Shown: positions 1 through 9,527, numbered from the stretch's first letter. The stretch: 64,000 nucleotides of DNA from Rhodospirillales bacterium (GCA_023145215.1 JAGLED010000020.1:18625-82624), one strand, 5' to 3'. Notes: generated from the letters alone by a model not told the origin. Numbers and translations are program-made.

Positions 1-702
1 GTCGAGACTGTCCTTTCCGCGTCCCGCGAGATGCAGACCAGCGCCGAGGGAATGGCGCGGTCATCGGGAGAAACATCGGAGAAAGCGGGCGCCGTCGCCG
101 CCGCGTCGGAACAACTGACCGCAGCCATCAACGAAATCTCCTCGCAAGTCACACGTTCCGCGGATATCTCGCGCAACGCTGTCGGCGAAGCCCGCCGCTC
201 GAATGAGATGGTCCAGGGGCTTGCCGAAGCAGCCGAGCGGATCGGTCAGGTGGTGACCTTGATTAATGACATCGCGAGCCAGACCAATCTTCTGGCGCTG
301 AACGCTACCATTGAGGCGGCCCGAGCCGGGGATGCCGGCAAGGGCTTTGCAGTGGTCGCGTCCGAGGTCAAGAACCTGGCCAATCAGACGGCTAAGGCTA
401 CGGATGAAATCGCCGGCCAGATCGGTTCGATCCAGAGCGCAACCAAGGACTCGGTCAGCGCGATCGAGGGGATCTGCGGCACCATTGACGAAGTGAGCCA
501 GATTGCGACGACCATATCGTCTGCGGTCGAGGAACAGAGCGCGGCAACCCGTGAAGTCGCCGCGAACATTTCCGGGGTTACGACGGCGTCTTCCGAGGCC
601 GGTGAAACGGCATCGCAGCTTCTGACCTCAGCGACGGAACTGTCGGGACAGGCAGACCGTCTGCAGAACGAAGTCGATGCGTTTATGGAAAAAATCGACT
701 GA
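1..702 (+). CDS. Methyl-accepting chemotaxis protein, C-terminal signalling part (5' end outside window)
   Basis: The frame is open from base 1, so the N-terminal sensor and any membrane segments lie upstream. The visible 233 residues are one long helical MCP signalling domain. The hairpin tip is recognisable ([24 protein letters not shown], about residues 83-106 of the visible part), the segment that contacts CheA and CheW. Glu/Gln/Ala-rich flanks are possible methylation helices. It ends 70 bp upstream of cheA on the same strand, so it probably feeds the kinase of this locus. A related but separate soluble receptor closes the locus near 12.5 kb. The ligand cannot be inferred. Confidence 0.93.
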   Translation, partial: VETVLSASREMQTSAEGMARSSGETSEKAGAVAAASEQLTAAINEISSQVTRSADISRNAVGEARRSNEMVQGLAEAAERIGQVVTLINDIASQTNLLALNATIEAARAGDAGKGFAVVASEVKNLANQTAKATDEIAGQIGSIQSATKDSVSAIEGICGTIDEVSQIATTISSAVEEQSAATREVAANISGVTTASSEAGETASQLLTSATELSGQADRLQNEVDAFMEKID

Positions 703-772
703 TCGAAAAGGGGAACTGCCGACAGGCAGGGCGGCCCGATGGGAAAACGAGCCTTAAAGAAGAGTACAAAAA

Positions 773-3556
773 ATGGATGATCTTCTCCAAGAATTTATCG
801 CCGAAGCGACCGAGAACCTTGCCGTGATCGACCAGGAGCTGGTCCGTCTGGAGCAGCACCCCAACGACACGGAGATCCTCGGTAATATTTTTAGGCTGGT
901 TCATACGGTGAAAGGGACTTGCGGGTTCCTGGGTCTCTCCCGTCTGGAAAAGGTAGCGCATTCGGGAGAGAACGTGCTTGGAAAGTTCCGCGACGGCGAA
1001 CTGGAAGTCACGCCGGACGCCGTCACCGTGATCCTCGAATGCATTGATCGGATCCGAGAAATTCTTGGGGCGCTCGAGGAAAGCGGCAATGAGCCGGCGG
1101 GTGACGACAGCGCACTGATCACCAGCCTCGACCAACTGATCGAACCGGCCGCACCGGCGCCCGCCAAGGCTGCCGAAGCACCGAAGGCCGAGAACAAGGA
1201 AGCACCCACGAACAACGGCATGGCCGTAAATGAATTCGGCGCGCCGATCGCAGCCGAAATGCTGGCCGAGCTTGAGGCCGCGGGTGTCGATCTCGATGCC
1301 GATGAATCTGACGAACCAGAACATGCCAATGACGCCGAACCCGATCGCGCGGAACCGGACGTTAGCGACGAACCTTCTCCCTCCTCCCTGCCCGAGTCCT
1401 CTTCGGTCGATGATGCCGGCTTCCCCCCCGCTGACGGCAACGCTTCCGGAGAGGACAAGGGGAGCGGGCAGAAGGCGATTGAGCCGGCCGCACAGAAGCG
1501 CGAATCCGCGGTTGCTGCCTCGAGCCTCCGCATCAATGTCGACGTGCTCGAAAATCTGATGACGCTTGTGTCCGAACTGGTGCTGGCGCGAAATCAGTTG
1601 CTGCAAATGGTGCGCGGTTACGACGACCATGAGTTCGCCGTGCCGCTGCAGTTGCTCAGCCATATCACCACCGACCTCCAGGAAGGTGTGATGCAGACCC
1701 GCATGCAGCCGATCGGCAATGCATGGTCGAAACTCCCCCGCATCGTCCGCGACCTCTCGGTTGCCTCCGGCAAGAAGATCGACCTGGTGATGGATGGTGC
1801 CGAGACCGAACTCGACCGTCAGATTCTCGACCTGATCAAGGACCCGCTGACGCACATGGTCCGGAACTCCGCCGATCACGGTCTCGAAGATCCCGGACAG
1901 CGTCTCGCCGCGGGTAAGCCCGAAACCGGCAAGATTCGTCTCAATGCCTTCCACGAAGGCGGCCACATTATCATCGAGATTTCCGACGATGGACGGGGGC
2001 TGAATACGGACCGTATCCGCGCCAAGATCGTCGAGAAGGAAATCCTTTCGGAGGCCGCCGCAGCAGCACTCAGCGACCAACAGGTTCAGCAGTACATCTT
2101 CCACCCCGGCTTCTCGACTGCGGAAAAGATCACCAATGTCTCCGGGCGCGGGGTCGGGATGGATGTTGTCCGGACCAATATCGAGCAGATCAACGGCTCG
2201 ATCGATCTCCGCTCGGTTAAAGGAGAGGGGACGACGGTCACCATCAAGATTCCGTTGACGCTGGCGATCATCTCGGCGCTCTTGGTCAAATCCGCGTCCG
2301 AGCGTTTTGCAATCCCGCAGTTCAGCGTGATTGAGCTCGTGCGCACGGCGCCGAACTCCGAACATCAGATTGAATACATCAATAAGAACGCGGTTCTGCA
2401 CCTCAGGAACCAGCTGTTGCCCTTGATCCGCCTCGACAATTTGTTGGGCATCGCCGAAACCGGCGACGAGACCCGCTCGGAAGACGCCTTCGTGGTCGTC
2501 ACCAAGACCGGGAACTCGACCTTCGGGATCGTCGTCGACCAGGTGTTCGATACCGAGGAAATCGTCGTCAAGCCGACCTCGCCGGTGCTGCGCGGTATTC
2601 GCCAGTTCTCCGGCAACACCATCCTCGGTGACGGCAGCGTAATCATGATCCTCGATCCGAACGGCATCGCCGCCGAAGTTGGCGAGATCCAGGCCAAACT
2701 GAATTCCAAGGCCGACGGTTCCAGGGGCACCAACGTCGATGACAAGAAGGTGCCGCTTCTGCTGTTCAAAGGTGATAGCAACGAGCCGATGGCTGTACCG
2801 TTGGTACTGGTTGCGCGCCTGGAGGACATCGCCAACAAGGATGTGGAACATTCCGGCGGCTTCGATCTGGTGCAGTACCGCGGTACGTTGATGCCGCTGG
2901 TCACCATGAGCGGCAACGGCCTGCCTCAGGACCGGGAGTCGCATCCGGTTCTGGTGTTCTCCGACCGGGGTCGCCAATTCGGCTTGGTGGTCAACGAAGT
3001 CGTCGATATCGTCGAGGACAAGATCGATATCGAGATGCCGAGCAGCCGCGACGGCACGCTGGGCAGTGCCGTCATCAACGGCCATGCGACGAACGTACTG
3101 GACTCGGAGTACTACATTCACAAGGCGCTCGGCGACGCGCACGTGAATGGTTCCAAGGCGCTGAATGCGAATATCACCGGCCGTCCGAAAACCCTTCTGG
3201 TCGATGACAGCAGCTTCTTCCGCAGCCTGATCTCGCCGTTGCTCTCCGTCGAGGGATGGGACGTGACGTCGGTTTCGTCGGTCAAGGATGCGCTGGCGCT
3301 GCGCGATGCGGGCGAGCAGTACGAACTGATCATCAGCGATCTCGACATGCCGGAACTCGACGGCTTTGACTTCGCCTCCAGTGTCCGAAACGACGAACGC
3401 TGGAAGGGGACGCCGTTGATCGCGCTCTCGGCACAAAACGGCTCTCAGAATATCGAGCGCGCTCATACGGTCGGGTTCACCGACTACGTCGCCAAGAACG
3501 ACCGTGAAGGTCTGTTGCACTCGATCCGCTCGATCATGAGCAACCAAGCCGCCTGA
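773..3556 (+). CDS. cheA: Hybrid chemotaxis histidine kinase CheA with C-terminal receiver
   Basis: This 927-residue protein is longer than a classical CheA (about 650). Domains in order: an Hpt/P1 domain (residues 1-100) with phospho-acceptor His44 in the box LVHTVKGTCGFLG; an acidic, Ala/Glu/Ser-rich linker (about 120-245) in place of a clear P2 domain; the dimerisation helices and HATPase (about 247-500; N-box around MVRNSADHGLEDP, G-box GRGVGMDVV); a CheW-like regulatory domain (about 500-640); a second, weaker CheW-like segment (about 660-790); and a receiver (about 803-925) with the acceptor Asp in LIISDLDMPELDG. ATG at 773 follows an AAGAAGAG ribosome site. It phosphorylates CheY and CheB. 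The fused receiver may act as a phosphate sink or self-regulator. Confidence 0.95.
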   Translation: MDDLLQEFIAEATENLAVIDQELVRLEQHPNDTEILGNIFRLVHTVKGTCGFLGLSRLEKVAHSGENVLGKFRDGELEVTPDAVTVILECIDRIREILGALEESGNEPAGDDSALITSLDQLIEPAAPAPAKAAEAPKAENKEAPTNNGMAVNEFGAPIAAEMLAELEAAGVDLDADESDEPEHANDAEPDRAEPDVSDEPSPSSLPESSSVDDAGFPPADGNASGEDKGSGQKAIEPAAQKRESAVAASSLRINVDVLENLMTLVSELVLARNQLLQMVRGYDDHEFAVPLQLLSHITTDLQEGVMQTRMQPIGNAWSKLPRIVRDLSVASGKKIDLVMDGAETELDRQILDLIKDPLTHMVRNSADHGLEDPGQRLAAGKPETGKIRLNAFHEGGHIIIEISDDGRGLNTDRIRAKIVEKEILSEAAAAALSDQQVQQYIFHPGFSTAEKITNVSGRGVGMDVVRTNIEQINGSIDLRSVKGEGTTVTIKIPLTLAIISALLVKSASERFAIPQFSVIELVRTAPNSEHQIEYINKNAVLHLRNQLLPLIRLDNLLGIAETGDETRSEDAFVVVTKTGNSTFGIVVDQVFDTEEIVVKPTSPVLRGIRQFSGNTILGDGSVIMILDPNGIAAEVGEIQAKLNSKADGSRGTNVDDKKVPLLLFKGDSNEPMAVPLVLVARLEDIANKDVEHSGGFDLVQYRGTLMPLVTMSGNGLPQDRESHPVLVFSDRGRQFGLVVNEVVDIVEDKIDIEMPSSRDGTLGSAVINGHATNVLDSEYYIHKALGDAHVNGSKALNANITGRPKTLLVDDSSFFRSLISPLLSVEGWDVTSVSSVKDALALRDAGEQYELIISDLDMPELDGFDFASSVRNDERWKGTPLIALSAQNGSQNIERAHTVGFTDYVAKNDREGLLHSIRSIMSNQAA

Positions 3557-3579
3557 GCCAGAAAGTAGGGAATAAGACC

Positions 3580-4056
3580 ATGCAAGCAACGAGTACCGCC
3601 GTGGTGCAGCACTTGGCCGAGGATGCCGATGTCCAACAGATCCTGACGACCACGGTTGGCGACCAGGTGTTCGGCATTCAGGTTTTGTCGATCCAGGACA
3701 TTCTACAGCCGCGCAACGTCGCGCATGTGCCGAAAGCGCCCGCCGACATCGCCGGCCTGATTAACCTGCGTGGCCGGATCGTCACGGTCATTGACCTTCG
3801 TCACTGGCTTGGGTTCGACCCGGCAGAGGTGCAGCAGCAAATGCACATTGTCGTCGAGCACGATAACGAGCTTTACAGCTTTCTGGTGGACTCGGTCGGC
3901 GACGTTATTGCCGTCGATCGCGCCGCCGTCGAGGGTGTGCCGCCAAACCTCCCGGAGCAGTGGCGCACGATTTCGAAGAATGTTCTTCGCGAGGAGAAGG
4001 ATCTGGTCCTGATCGTGGACGTGTCCGTTCTGATCGCGGCCCTGGCCAATAATTGA
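3580..4056 (+). CDS. cheW: Chemotaxis coupling protein CheW
   Basis: This 158-residue CheW-domain protein bridges MCP receptors and CheA. The fold is recognisable from the strand pattern FGIQVLSIQDIL, then IAGLINLRGRIVTVIDLR and FLVDSVGDVIAV, typical of CheW around the Asn/Arg contacts with receptor and kinase. The length is normal for the family. It begins 23 bp after cheA with its own ATG and is followed 25 bp later by cheY, so it sits in a cheA-cheW-cheY-cheZ operon. The protein is cytoplasmic. Nothing about it looks unusual. Confidence 0.95.
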   Translation: MQATSTAVVQHLAEDADVQQILTTTVGDQVFGIQVLSIQDILQPRNVAHVPKAPADIAGLINLRGRIVTVIDLRHWLGFDPAEVQQQMHIVVEHDNELYSFLVDSVGDVIAVDRAAVEGVPPNLPEQWRTISKNVLREEKDLVLIVDVSVLIAALANN

Positions 4057-4081
4057 AATTAACGAGTTGGAGACTACGAAA

Positions 4082-4468
4082 ATGGCAGTTGATAAGGCAA
4101 TGCGTGTTCTGGCGGTCGATGACTATCAGACCATGCTTCGAATCATCTCGAACCTGCTGCAGCAGTTGGGATTCCGGAATATCGATACTGCATCCAGCGG
4201 CGATGAAGCGCTGGATATGATCAACAATAACCACTACGGCCTGATTATTTCCGACTGGAACATGGAGCCGATGACCGGTTTGCAACTGCTCAAGGAAGTG
4301 CGTTCGAAGGACGAGACCCGCGCGGTCCCGTTCATCATGGTCACTGCCGAAAGCAAAACCGAGAACGTTGTCGCGGCGCGCAAGGCCGGCGTCAGCAACT
4401 ACATCGTCAAACCGTTCAACGCGGAAACTCTGAAACAGAAAATTTCGTCGGTCCTCGGAGAATTCTGA
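4082..4468 (+). CDS. cheY: Single-domain response regulator CheY
   Basis: A 128-residue stand-alone receiver. It shows the acidic pair and acceptor Asp (AVDDYQ, then IISDWNMEPMTG), the Thr in MVTAES and the conserved Lys in NYIVKPFNAETL. CheA transfers phosphate to it, and phospho-CheY binds the flagellar switch. I chose ATG at 4082, which has a GGAG-like site upstream, over an in-frame TTG 15 bases earlier. It lies between cheW and cheZ, which fits the motor-binding CheY. A second single-domain receiver lies at 9528-9899, so one of the two may be a phosphate sink. This one looks more like classical CheY. Confidence 0.93.
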   Translation: MAVDKAMRVLAVDDYQTMLRIISNLLQQLGFRNIDTASSGDEALDMINNNHYGLIISDWNMEPMTGLQLLKEVRSKDETRAVPFIMVTAESKTENVVAARKAGVSNYIVKPFNAETLKQKISSVLGEF

Positions 4469-4503
4469 AGACCGCCAGTCAGGTGAAGTAAAGGCAAGAC
4501 GCA

Positions 4504-5286
4504 ATGGCACAAACGAAGCGTTTCACCATCGAGGCGAGCATGAAGGACCAGACACCAGCCCAATCCGCGCAGCCGGACGGGCAATCCGTCGGTGCGGAAG
4601 ACGCAAAGGAACCGGATGTGACCCTCGAGGACATGATGGCCGCTGTCGCGCGTGTCGTTCGCGACGAATTAAGCAACTGGCAGCCACCGGCAGCCCCTGA
4701 GACGACGAAAGCCCCTGGAGCATCGGATGACGCCGGTGAAAACCCTGAATCGGCAGAGGAAATTCTCTTCGCCCTTTCCGAGTTGCAGAAATACATCGCC
4801 ACCTCGCGTAGCGAGATCGCGGCGCTGAAGTCGGAATCCGACGGTAAATCGCAATTCAATACAGCGAAGATGGAATTGCAAGAGATCGTCGACGCGACGG
4901 CCAATGCGACCAACGATATCCTGAACGAAGCTGAGGCGATCTCCGGAATTCAGGCGTCTCTGGCAGAAAAATGCGCGGCTGCGCAGATTGACTCGATGGC
5001 CGATGAATTGTCCGGACTGGAGAACGCAAGTATGCAGATCATGCTTGCGTGCGGTTTCCAGGATCTGACCGGTCAGCGTATCAACAAGGTCGTCAACACA
5101 TTGATCTTCGTCGAAGAGCGGATCAATAAGCTACTCGAGGTCTGGAACGTCGAAAGCGGCACCGGTTCGTCGGAGTTAAAGGCGACGAGGGACGACGACA
5201 CACGCCCTGACAAAGACCTGCTGAATGGACCGCAGGCGGATGGTGAGGGAATTTCCCAGGACGACATCGACGCGATGTTCGCCTGA
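4504..5286 (+). CDS. cheZ: Protein phosphatase CheZ
   Basis: A 260-residue protein with a low-complexity acidic N-terminal third and a long helical core. The signature is at about residues 178-200: an acidic/Gln stretch ending in FQDLTGQRINKVV, the CheZ active-site region where Asp and Gln catalyse CheY dephosphorylation. The C-terminus (GISQDDIDAMFA) is the short amphipathic CheY-binding tail typical of CheZ. It follows cheY by 35 bp. CheZ is scattered in Alphaproteobacteria, many of which instead use CheY phosphate sinks or CheC/CheX. Its presence with two CheYs and a CheA-REC gives this locus several possible signal-termination routes. Confidence 0.88.
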   Translation: MAQTKRFTIEASMKDQTPAQSAQPDGQSVGAEDAKEPDVTLEDMMAAVARVVRDELSNWQPPAAPETTKAPGASDDAGENPESAEEILFALSELQKYIATSRSEIAALKSESDGKSQFNTAKMELQEIVDATANATNDILNEAEAISGIQASLAEKCAAAQIDSMADELSGLENASMQIMLACGFQDLTGQRINKVVNTLIFVEERINKLLEVWNVESGTGSSELKATRDDDTRPDKDLLNGPQADGEGISQDDIDAMFA

Positions 5287-5334
5287 CGGGTTGTCGCCAG
5301 ACGATCGAGGGATCCAGGAGTAACCAAGAAACCG

Positions 5335-6438
5335 ATGTCCGAACAACGACTTACAAAAGAAGACGTCAGCAGGCTGCTTGAAAAGCCGGGCGACGAGGTG
5401 CGCATCGACACGGCGCAAAAGGTTTGCCAGGTGTATAATTCGGAGACCCTTGGCGAGCAGCAGCGCGCGATCGCTGAAGAGGTGTTCCGGCTTTTGGTTC
5501 GCGACCAATCTGACGCCGTTCGCGAAAGCATCGCCGAACACTTGAAGGCCAGCGACAGGCTGCCGCACGATGTCGCGCTCAAGCTTGCCAATGACATCGA
5601 CGATAAGGTGGCGCTGCCTGTTCTGGAATGCTCGCAAATTCTCTCCGACGACGATTTGGTGGAGATCGTGCAGACCGTGGCGCCCGCACGTATGCAAGCG
5701 ATTGCCGGCCGTCCCACGGTATCGCAAGCGGTGTCGGGGGAACTGGTCAACCGGGGCGATGAAGCGGTCGTGGTTAAATTGATGAGCAACGAAGGTGCTG
5801 ATATTGGTACCGAGTCGTTCGAACATGCCTACACACGGTTTACCGGCAGCGAGCGCTTCGACGACGCAGTCGTCGCCCGCGACCGGATTCCGGTATCGGT
5901 CAGAAGCAAGATCCTGTCGGCGCTTACCGACAGCTTTCTGGAGGTTCTGTCCGGCAGCAAGCTGGTCTCGCCCTCAATTATTGCGGATATCGTGGTCCAG
6001 ACCCATGACAAGCTTGCGATGGAGTTGTCGGATCGAACCACGGAATCGCGCGTCGGTGAGCTTGTCAGCAGCCTCTATGTCCGTGACCTTTTGACCGCGC
6101 CGATCCTGTTGCGCGCGCTTTGCCAGGGCGACATCCTTTTCTTCGAACTGTCGATGGGCACGCTTGCATCGGTGCCGTTGAAGAACGCCCGGAGCCTGAT
6201 ATACGACGCGGGCGGCGAGGGCTTTAATGCGATTTACCGCAAAGCCGGCCTCGACCCGTCCTATCGGGAACTGTTCCGTTTCGCGTTCAAAATGTGTCGC
6301 GAGTTAACTGAAAGTGGCGAGGACTTCGAGCAGGCTGTGTTCCGCCGCAAGCTGATTGAGCGTCTGCTCACGGAAGGCACCGAGATCGTCGAAAAGATCG
6401 GGAAAGCCGATCTGGACTACTTGTTGGGGAAGCTCTGA
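5335..6438 (+). CDS. DUF2336 domain protein
   Basis: A 367-residue protein of the alphaproteobacterial DUF2336 family, recognised from the all-helical, HEAT-like N-terminal half: repeated helices such as VFRLLVRDQSDAVRESIAEHL, KLANDIDDKVALPVLE and SDDDLVEIVQ. No catalytic motif, signal peptide or membrane segment is visible, so it is probably a cytoplasmic scaffold. It starts 48 bp after cheZ with an AGGAG site and is the last gene of the forward operon; the next gene (OmpR-type regulator) is convergent, 9 bp away. Position in a che operon suggests a role in signalling or motility, but I know no defined biochemical role for the family. Confidence 0.8.
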   Translation: MSEQRLTKEDVSRLLEKPGDEVRIDTAQKVCQVYNSETLGEQQRAIAEEVFRLLVRDQSDAVRESIAEHLKASDRLPHDVALKLANDIDDKVALPVLECSQILSDDDLVEIVQTVAPARMQAIAGRPTVSQAVSGELVNRGDEAVVVKLMSNEGADIGTESFEHAYTRFTGSERFDDAVVARDRIPVSVRSKILSALTDSFLEVLSGSKLVSPSIIADIVVQTHDKLAMELSDRTTESRVGELVSSLYVRDLLTAPILLRALCQGDILFFELSMGTLASVPLKNARSLIYDAGGEGFNAIYRKAGLDPSYRELFRFAFKMCRELTESGEDFEQAVFRRKLIERLLTEGTEIVEKIGKADLDYLLGKL

Positions 6439-6447
6439 TCCGCGATC

Positions 6448-7179
6448 TCAGGTTTTCTTGATTTTCGCGACGAACGAGTATCCGGCATTGCGGACGGTTT
6501 TGATGTAAACCGGGCATGTCGGATCATCGTCGAGTTTCTTCCTGAGCTTGCCGATAACCACATCGACGCTGCGGTCATAAGGCATCCAGTCCCGACCGGA
6601 AACGATGTCGATGATCCGGTCCCGGCTCAGGATCTTGCCGGCACTGCCGACCAGCGCATCAAGGACCTTGAACTCATGCGTGGTCAGATTGACCGGGTTC
6701 CCGTCATCCTTTTGCAGCACTTGCCGCGTCTGGTCGAGCGTCCAGTCGCCGATCCTGATCCCGTCACCGACCGCGGCGGTTTCTTGGGCCGGCGGCGGCG
6801 TATCGTTCTTCAGGCGGCGGATAACGGTATGCAACCGGGCGATCAGCTCACGGGCATGAAAAGGTTTGGTGATGTAATCGTCAGCGCCGATTTCCAGTCC
6901 GACGACCTTGTCGATCACGTCGTCCTTGCCGGAAATGATGACGAAAGGAAGTTGATAATCCGTACGTAACTGGCGCGCCAGGTCTAACCCGTTTTCGTCG
7001 GGCAGAATCAAGTCAAGAAGAACGATGAAAGGCCGTTCTTGCCGTATTTGTTCATGCATTTCTTTGCCATTATTGGCAAAGCGCGGCAAAAATTGATCCC
7101 TTTTCAGGATATTATTGATCGTTTCCTGCATATCTGGGTCGTCTTCGACCACCAGGACGTGCGAGTATTTCTCGGACAT
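6448..7179 (-). CDS. OmpR/PhoB-family response regulator
   Basis: A 243-residue two-domain regulator. The N-terminal receiver (about 1-120) has the acceptor Asp in VLLDLILPDENG and the Lys in YITKPFHARELI. The C-terminal winged helix (about 140-240) has the usual VNLTTHEFKVLDAL and RSVDVVIGKLRKKL helices followed by the VRNAGYSF wing. I chose ATG at 7179 (MSEKYSHVLVVED), preceded by AAGGACG, over an upstream in-frame start that would add 27 atypical residues. No partner histidine kinase is adjacent, so it is an orphan unless it takes phosphate from the local CheA or a distant kinase. It lies between the two halves of the chemotaxis locus on the opposite strand. Confidence 0.9.
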   Translation of the reverse strand: MSEKYSHVLVVEDDPDMQETINNILKRDQFLPRFANNGKEMHEQIRQERPFIVLLDLILPDENGLDLARQLRTDYQLPFVIISGKDDVIDKVVGLEIGADDYITKPFHARELIARLHTVIRRLKNDTPPPAQETAAVGDGIRIGDWTLDQTRQVLQKDDGNPVNLTTHEFKVLDALVGSAGKILSRDRIIDIVSGRDWMPYDRSVDVVIGKLRKKLDDDPTCPVYIKTVRNAGYSFVAKIKKT

Positions 7180-7370
7180 GGATCGTCCTTGTAACGGTTT
7201 CCCCACTGTTTTGATTTTTAATGAACTTCGGGACGCCCGTAAAGATTCGGAAATCCACATGTCGCAGCTTACATTTCTTTACAATTCGAAGATTAGGAAT
7301 AATCGCGTGCTTACACGCCGGGCGTACGGTGCTCCCTGACGAATTCATTTGAAGTGATCCAGGGTGTGCC

Positions 7371-8456
7371 ATGTCCGTCATTCAAGAACTCTCGAAAACA
7401 GGCGAGGCCAGTCATTCAGCCATCGCCGCGGGTGCGCAGAACGATCTGGACCTGTTCCATGTGCTGCCGCTGAATGGCCTTCCGCTCGAGACGCCGACAC
7501 TCCGCCAGGCGCGGATGATCAAGAGCCAGAACCTTGAATCGATGATCGAAATTTTTCGCGATCAGGTCACCGGGAGCGGCCAGATCGCCGTCAAGGATCT
7601 GACCAAGCAATTCGGCGGCGGCATGCTTGGCGACAGCGACATCAAGCTCTTGAATAATCTCAGCCGCTTAAACAGCTACGACCCGTTCAGCCTCAGGATC
7701 ACGCTTCGCGATCTCGACCTGCTGAATGGCGATCTGGCGCAGGTGAAGCTATCTGACGAAAAGCAGCGTGAGCTGGAACGTTTCATGCATAGCTTCACCC
7801 GGCCGTTGATCCAGCAGGTGTTCGGTGGCGAAGAGACCGATATCGAGAAATTCGAGGATATAGTTCGTGTCTTTAAGGATCCGGATGCGGAGAAAGTGCG
7901 CCGTAATCTTGGAAAGCTCGCCGCGCAGCTCAAGATCGAAATCATGGATATCCCGAAGTTTCTCGAAGACTTCAGCGATGTGTTCCTGTCGTTATCGTAT
8001 TACCGGGACTCGATCGAACTGTTGGAGCCGAAACTGGCGTTGCTGAATGAGTCGCTTGTGAGCCTCCGCGAGAGCTATCAGTTCACCCAGGACTACAACG
8101 TGGCGCAAGCCTGCGAGGACACCGTCGACCGTGTGAACCGTGTGTTTATCTTCGTCACCGGTCGACTGGAGAGCTTTGCCCAGAGTACCGAAAACCTTTG
8201 GGAGAACATGACCGCCGAGAACTTCGAGAAGGTGCGAAAGTTGATCAGCAGCTATCACGTGTCGCTGGGCGGGATGCTTTGCCTGCTCAGCGTCAAACTG
8301 GATGCATGGGCGGAAAGCTTCCCGGACCGTGCGATCGGCAGTCCGACGCGCCGGATCGAGTTTCTCCGTTCTGATATGCGCCGCGGTATCGATCAGCTCG
8401 ATACGATCTTCGACGAGACCCCGGCGTTGGCAAACCTTAATGGCACCTCCCACTGA
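7371..8456 (+). CDS. Unrecognised helical protein in the chemotaxis locus
   Basis: I do not recognise this 361-residue protein. It is predicted all-helical, rich in Leu, Asp, Glu and Lys, with no signal peptide, membrane segment or enzyme motif. Heptad-like stretches around residues 130-215 and 220-260 could form coiled coils. It heads a tightly spaced forward run: an unknown protein 11 bp on, then cheY, cheB and cheR with overlaps. Codon use and composition match its neighbours, so it looks native to the locus. The context argues for a role in receptor-kinase array assembly, CheB/CheR adaptation or motor control. That is inference from position only. Confidence 0.8.
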   Translation: MSVIQELSKTGEASHSAIAAGAQNDLDLFHVLPLNGLPLETPTLRQARMIKSQNLESMIEIFRDQVTGSGQIAVKDLTKQFGGGMLGDSDIKLLNNLSRLNSYDPFSLRITLRDLDLLNGDLAQVKLSDEKQRELERFMHSFTRPLIQQVFGGEETDIEKFEDIVRVFKDPDAEKVRRNLGKLAAQLKIEIMDIPKFLEDFSDVFLSLSYYRDSIELLEPKLALLNESLVSLRESYQFTQDYNVAQACEDTVDRVNRVFIFVTGRLESFAQSTENLWENMTAENFEKVRKLISSYHVSLGGMLCLLSVKLDAWAESFPDRAIGSPTRRIEFLRSDMRRGIDQLDTIFDETPALANLNGTSH

Positions 8457-8467
8457 CTTGAGAAGAG

Positions 8468-9517
8468 ATGATGAGCGCTATGGACACGGGTTTTGATGTT
8501 CATTTGAACTTGGACGATGCGGCGTCTGGCGAACAGCCTATAGCGGTGCCGGACACCGTGACGTTCAAGAATCCCTTTTTTACTTTCACTGACGGCGTCA
8601 CCTTCGAGCGCCGCGACGGTGATGAGGATCCTGTCATGGTCGTCCCGATGTCCGAGCAGTCGATCTCGATGCATTTCCCGGGGGTTATCCGCGAACTTCG
8701 GCTGAAACGCGAAGATCACGACTTCATCATGCTGGACACGGTCGCGAAGTCGCTGGATTACGTTTGCGCGCTTCGGATGGGTGATCCGATCCCCAGCGAG
8801 ATCGTCAATGGCCAGGCGTCTTGGCGTATTCTCGACAAGCATCGCGTGACGGCACGCCAGCGGCTGACGATGCAACTCGTCTCGTGGCTGAGCGGCAGCG
8901 AAGAGCTGGTCACCGACCCGGCTGAACTGACCGCCGCGATGAACAACCCGGAAATCAAGCAGAAGGTCGACGATGCTTTCGCGTCGGTGGCCGAAGCGCT
9001 CGGATATCGGGCCGATCAAAAAGAAGAGGTGGTCTCGTTGGTCGAGACGTTTGCCGACGAGCTGGCTTATATCGAAGCACTTCGCGAGGTTTTCAACGAG
9101 GTCCGCGCCATCAAGACGACGGTCAAGGACCTGATCGACGCTTCAAAATTCGATGAAACGTCGCGCGACAGCGCCCAGAGCGTCTACCGCCTGTTGCAGA
9201 AAGCCGTGCAGTCGTATGCCCAGGAATTCCTGCAGATCGATGCGCAGACGGGCGAGATCATTGCGGTCCTCAAGAACGCCAAGTCACAGATCCTTTTTAT
9301 CCGCAAAGTGCGCGACGAATTGGCACGCCGCCTGCTTGCCTGGCAAGACCTGGAGAAAAAGTGGCGCACGCTGGATCGGAAAAATCGCCGGCGCATCGAG
9401 GAAGTCACCATGGAGACGTATCGCTTCCTCGCGCTCCGCTTCCTGCCGGCCGTCAATTGGAAGCTGGTGACACAGTCACTCGACGAAAACGCAAACAACT
9501 CAGAATCAGTTTGGTGA
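8468..9517 (+). CDS. Unrecognised protein upstream of cheY-cheB-cheR
   Basis: I do not recognise this 349-residue soluble protein. The first 100 residues look like mixed alpha/beta (VTFKNPFFTFTDGVTFERRDG, then hydrophobic strands). The C-terminal part, about 170-330, is strongly helical and charged and ends in a Trp/Arg-rich segment (LLAWQDLEKKWRTLDRKNRRRIEE). Three ATGs cluster at 8468, 8471 and 8480 behind an AGAAGAG site, so the exact start is uncertain. It lies 11 bp after another unknown gene and 10 bp before the second cheY, implying co-translation with cheB and cheR. The function is unknown; an adaptor between receiver and array is a guess. Confidence 0.78.
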   Translation: MMSAMDTGFDVHLNLDDAASGEQPIAVPDTVTFKNPFFTFTDGVTFERRDGDEDPVMVVPMSEQSISMHFPGVIRELRLKREDHDFIMLDTVAKSLDYVCALRMGDPIPSEIVNGQASWRILDKHRVTARQRLTMQLVSWLSGSEELVTDPAELTAAMNNPEIKQKVDDAFASVAEALGYRADQKEEVVSLVETFADELAYIEALREVFNEVRAIKTTVKDLIDASKFDETSRDSAQSVYRLLQKAVQSYAQEFLQIDAQTGEIIAVLKNAKSQILFIRKVRDELARRLLAWQDLEKKWRTLDRKNRRRIEEVTMETYRFLALRFLPAVNWKLVTQSLDENANNSESVW

Positions 9518-9527
9518 GGCCCTGAAA

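Noticed and set aside
683..3589. 968-residue open frame on the minus strand opposite cheA
   Set aside because: It mirrors cheA codons in a GC-rich gene, is rich in His, Arg, Asp and Gly, and has no recognisable domain. cheA on the plus strand is certain.
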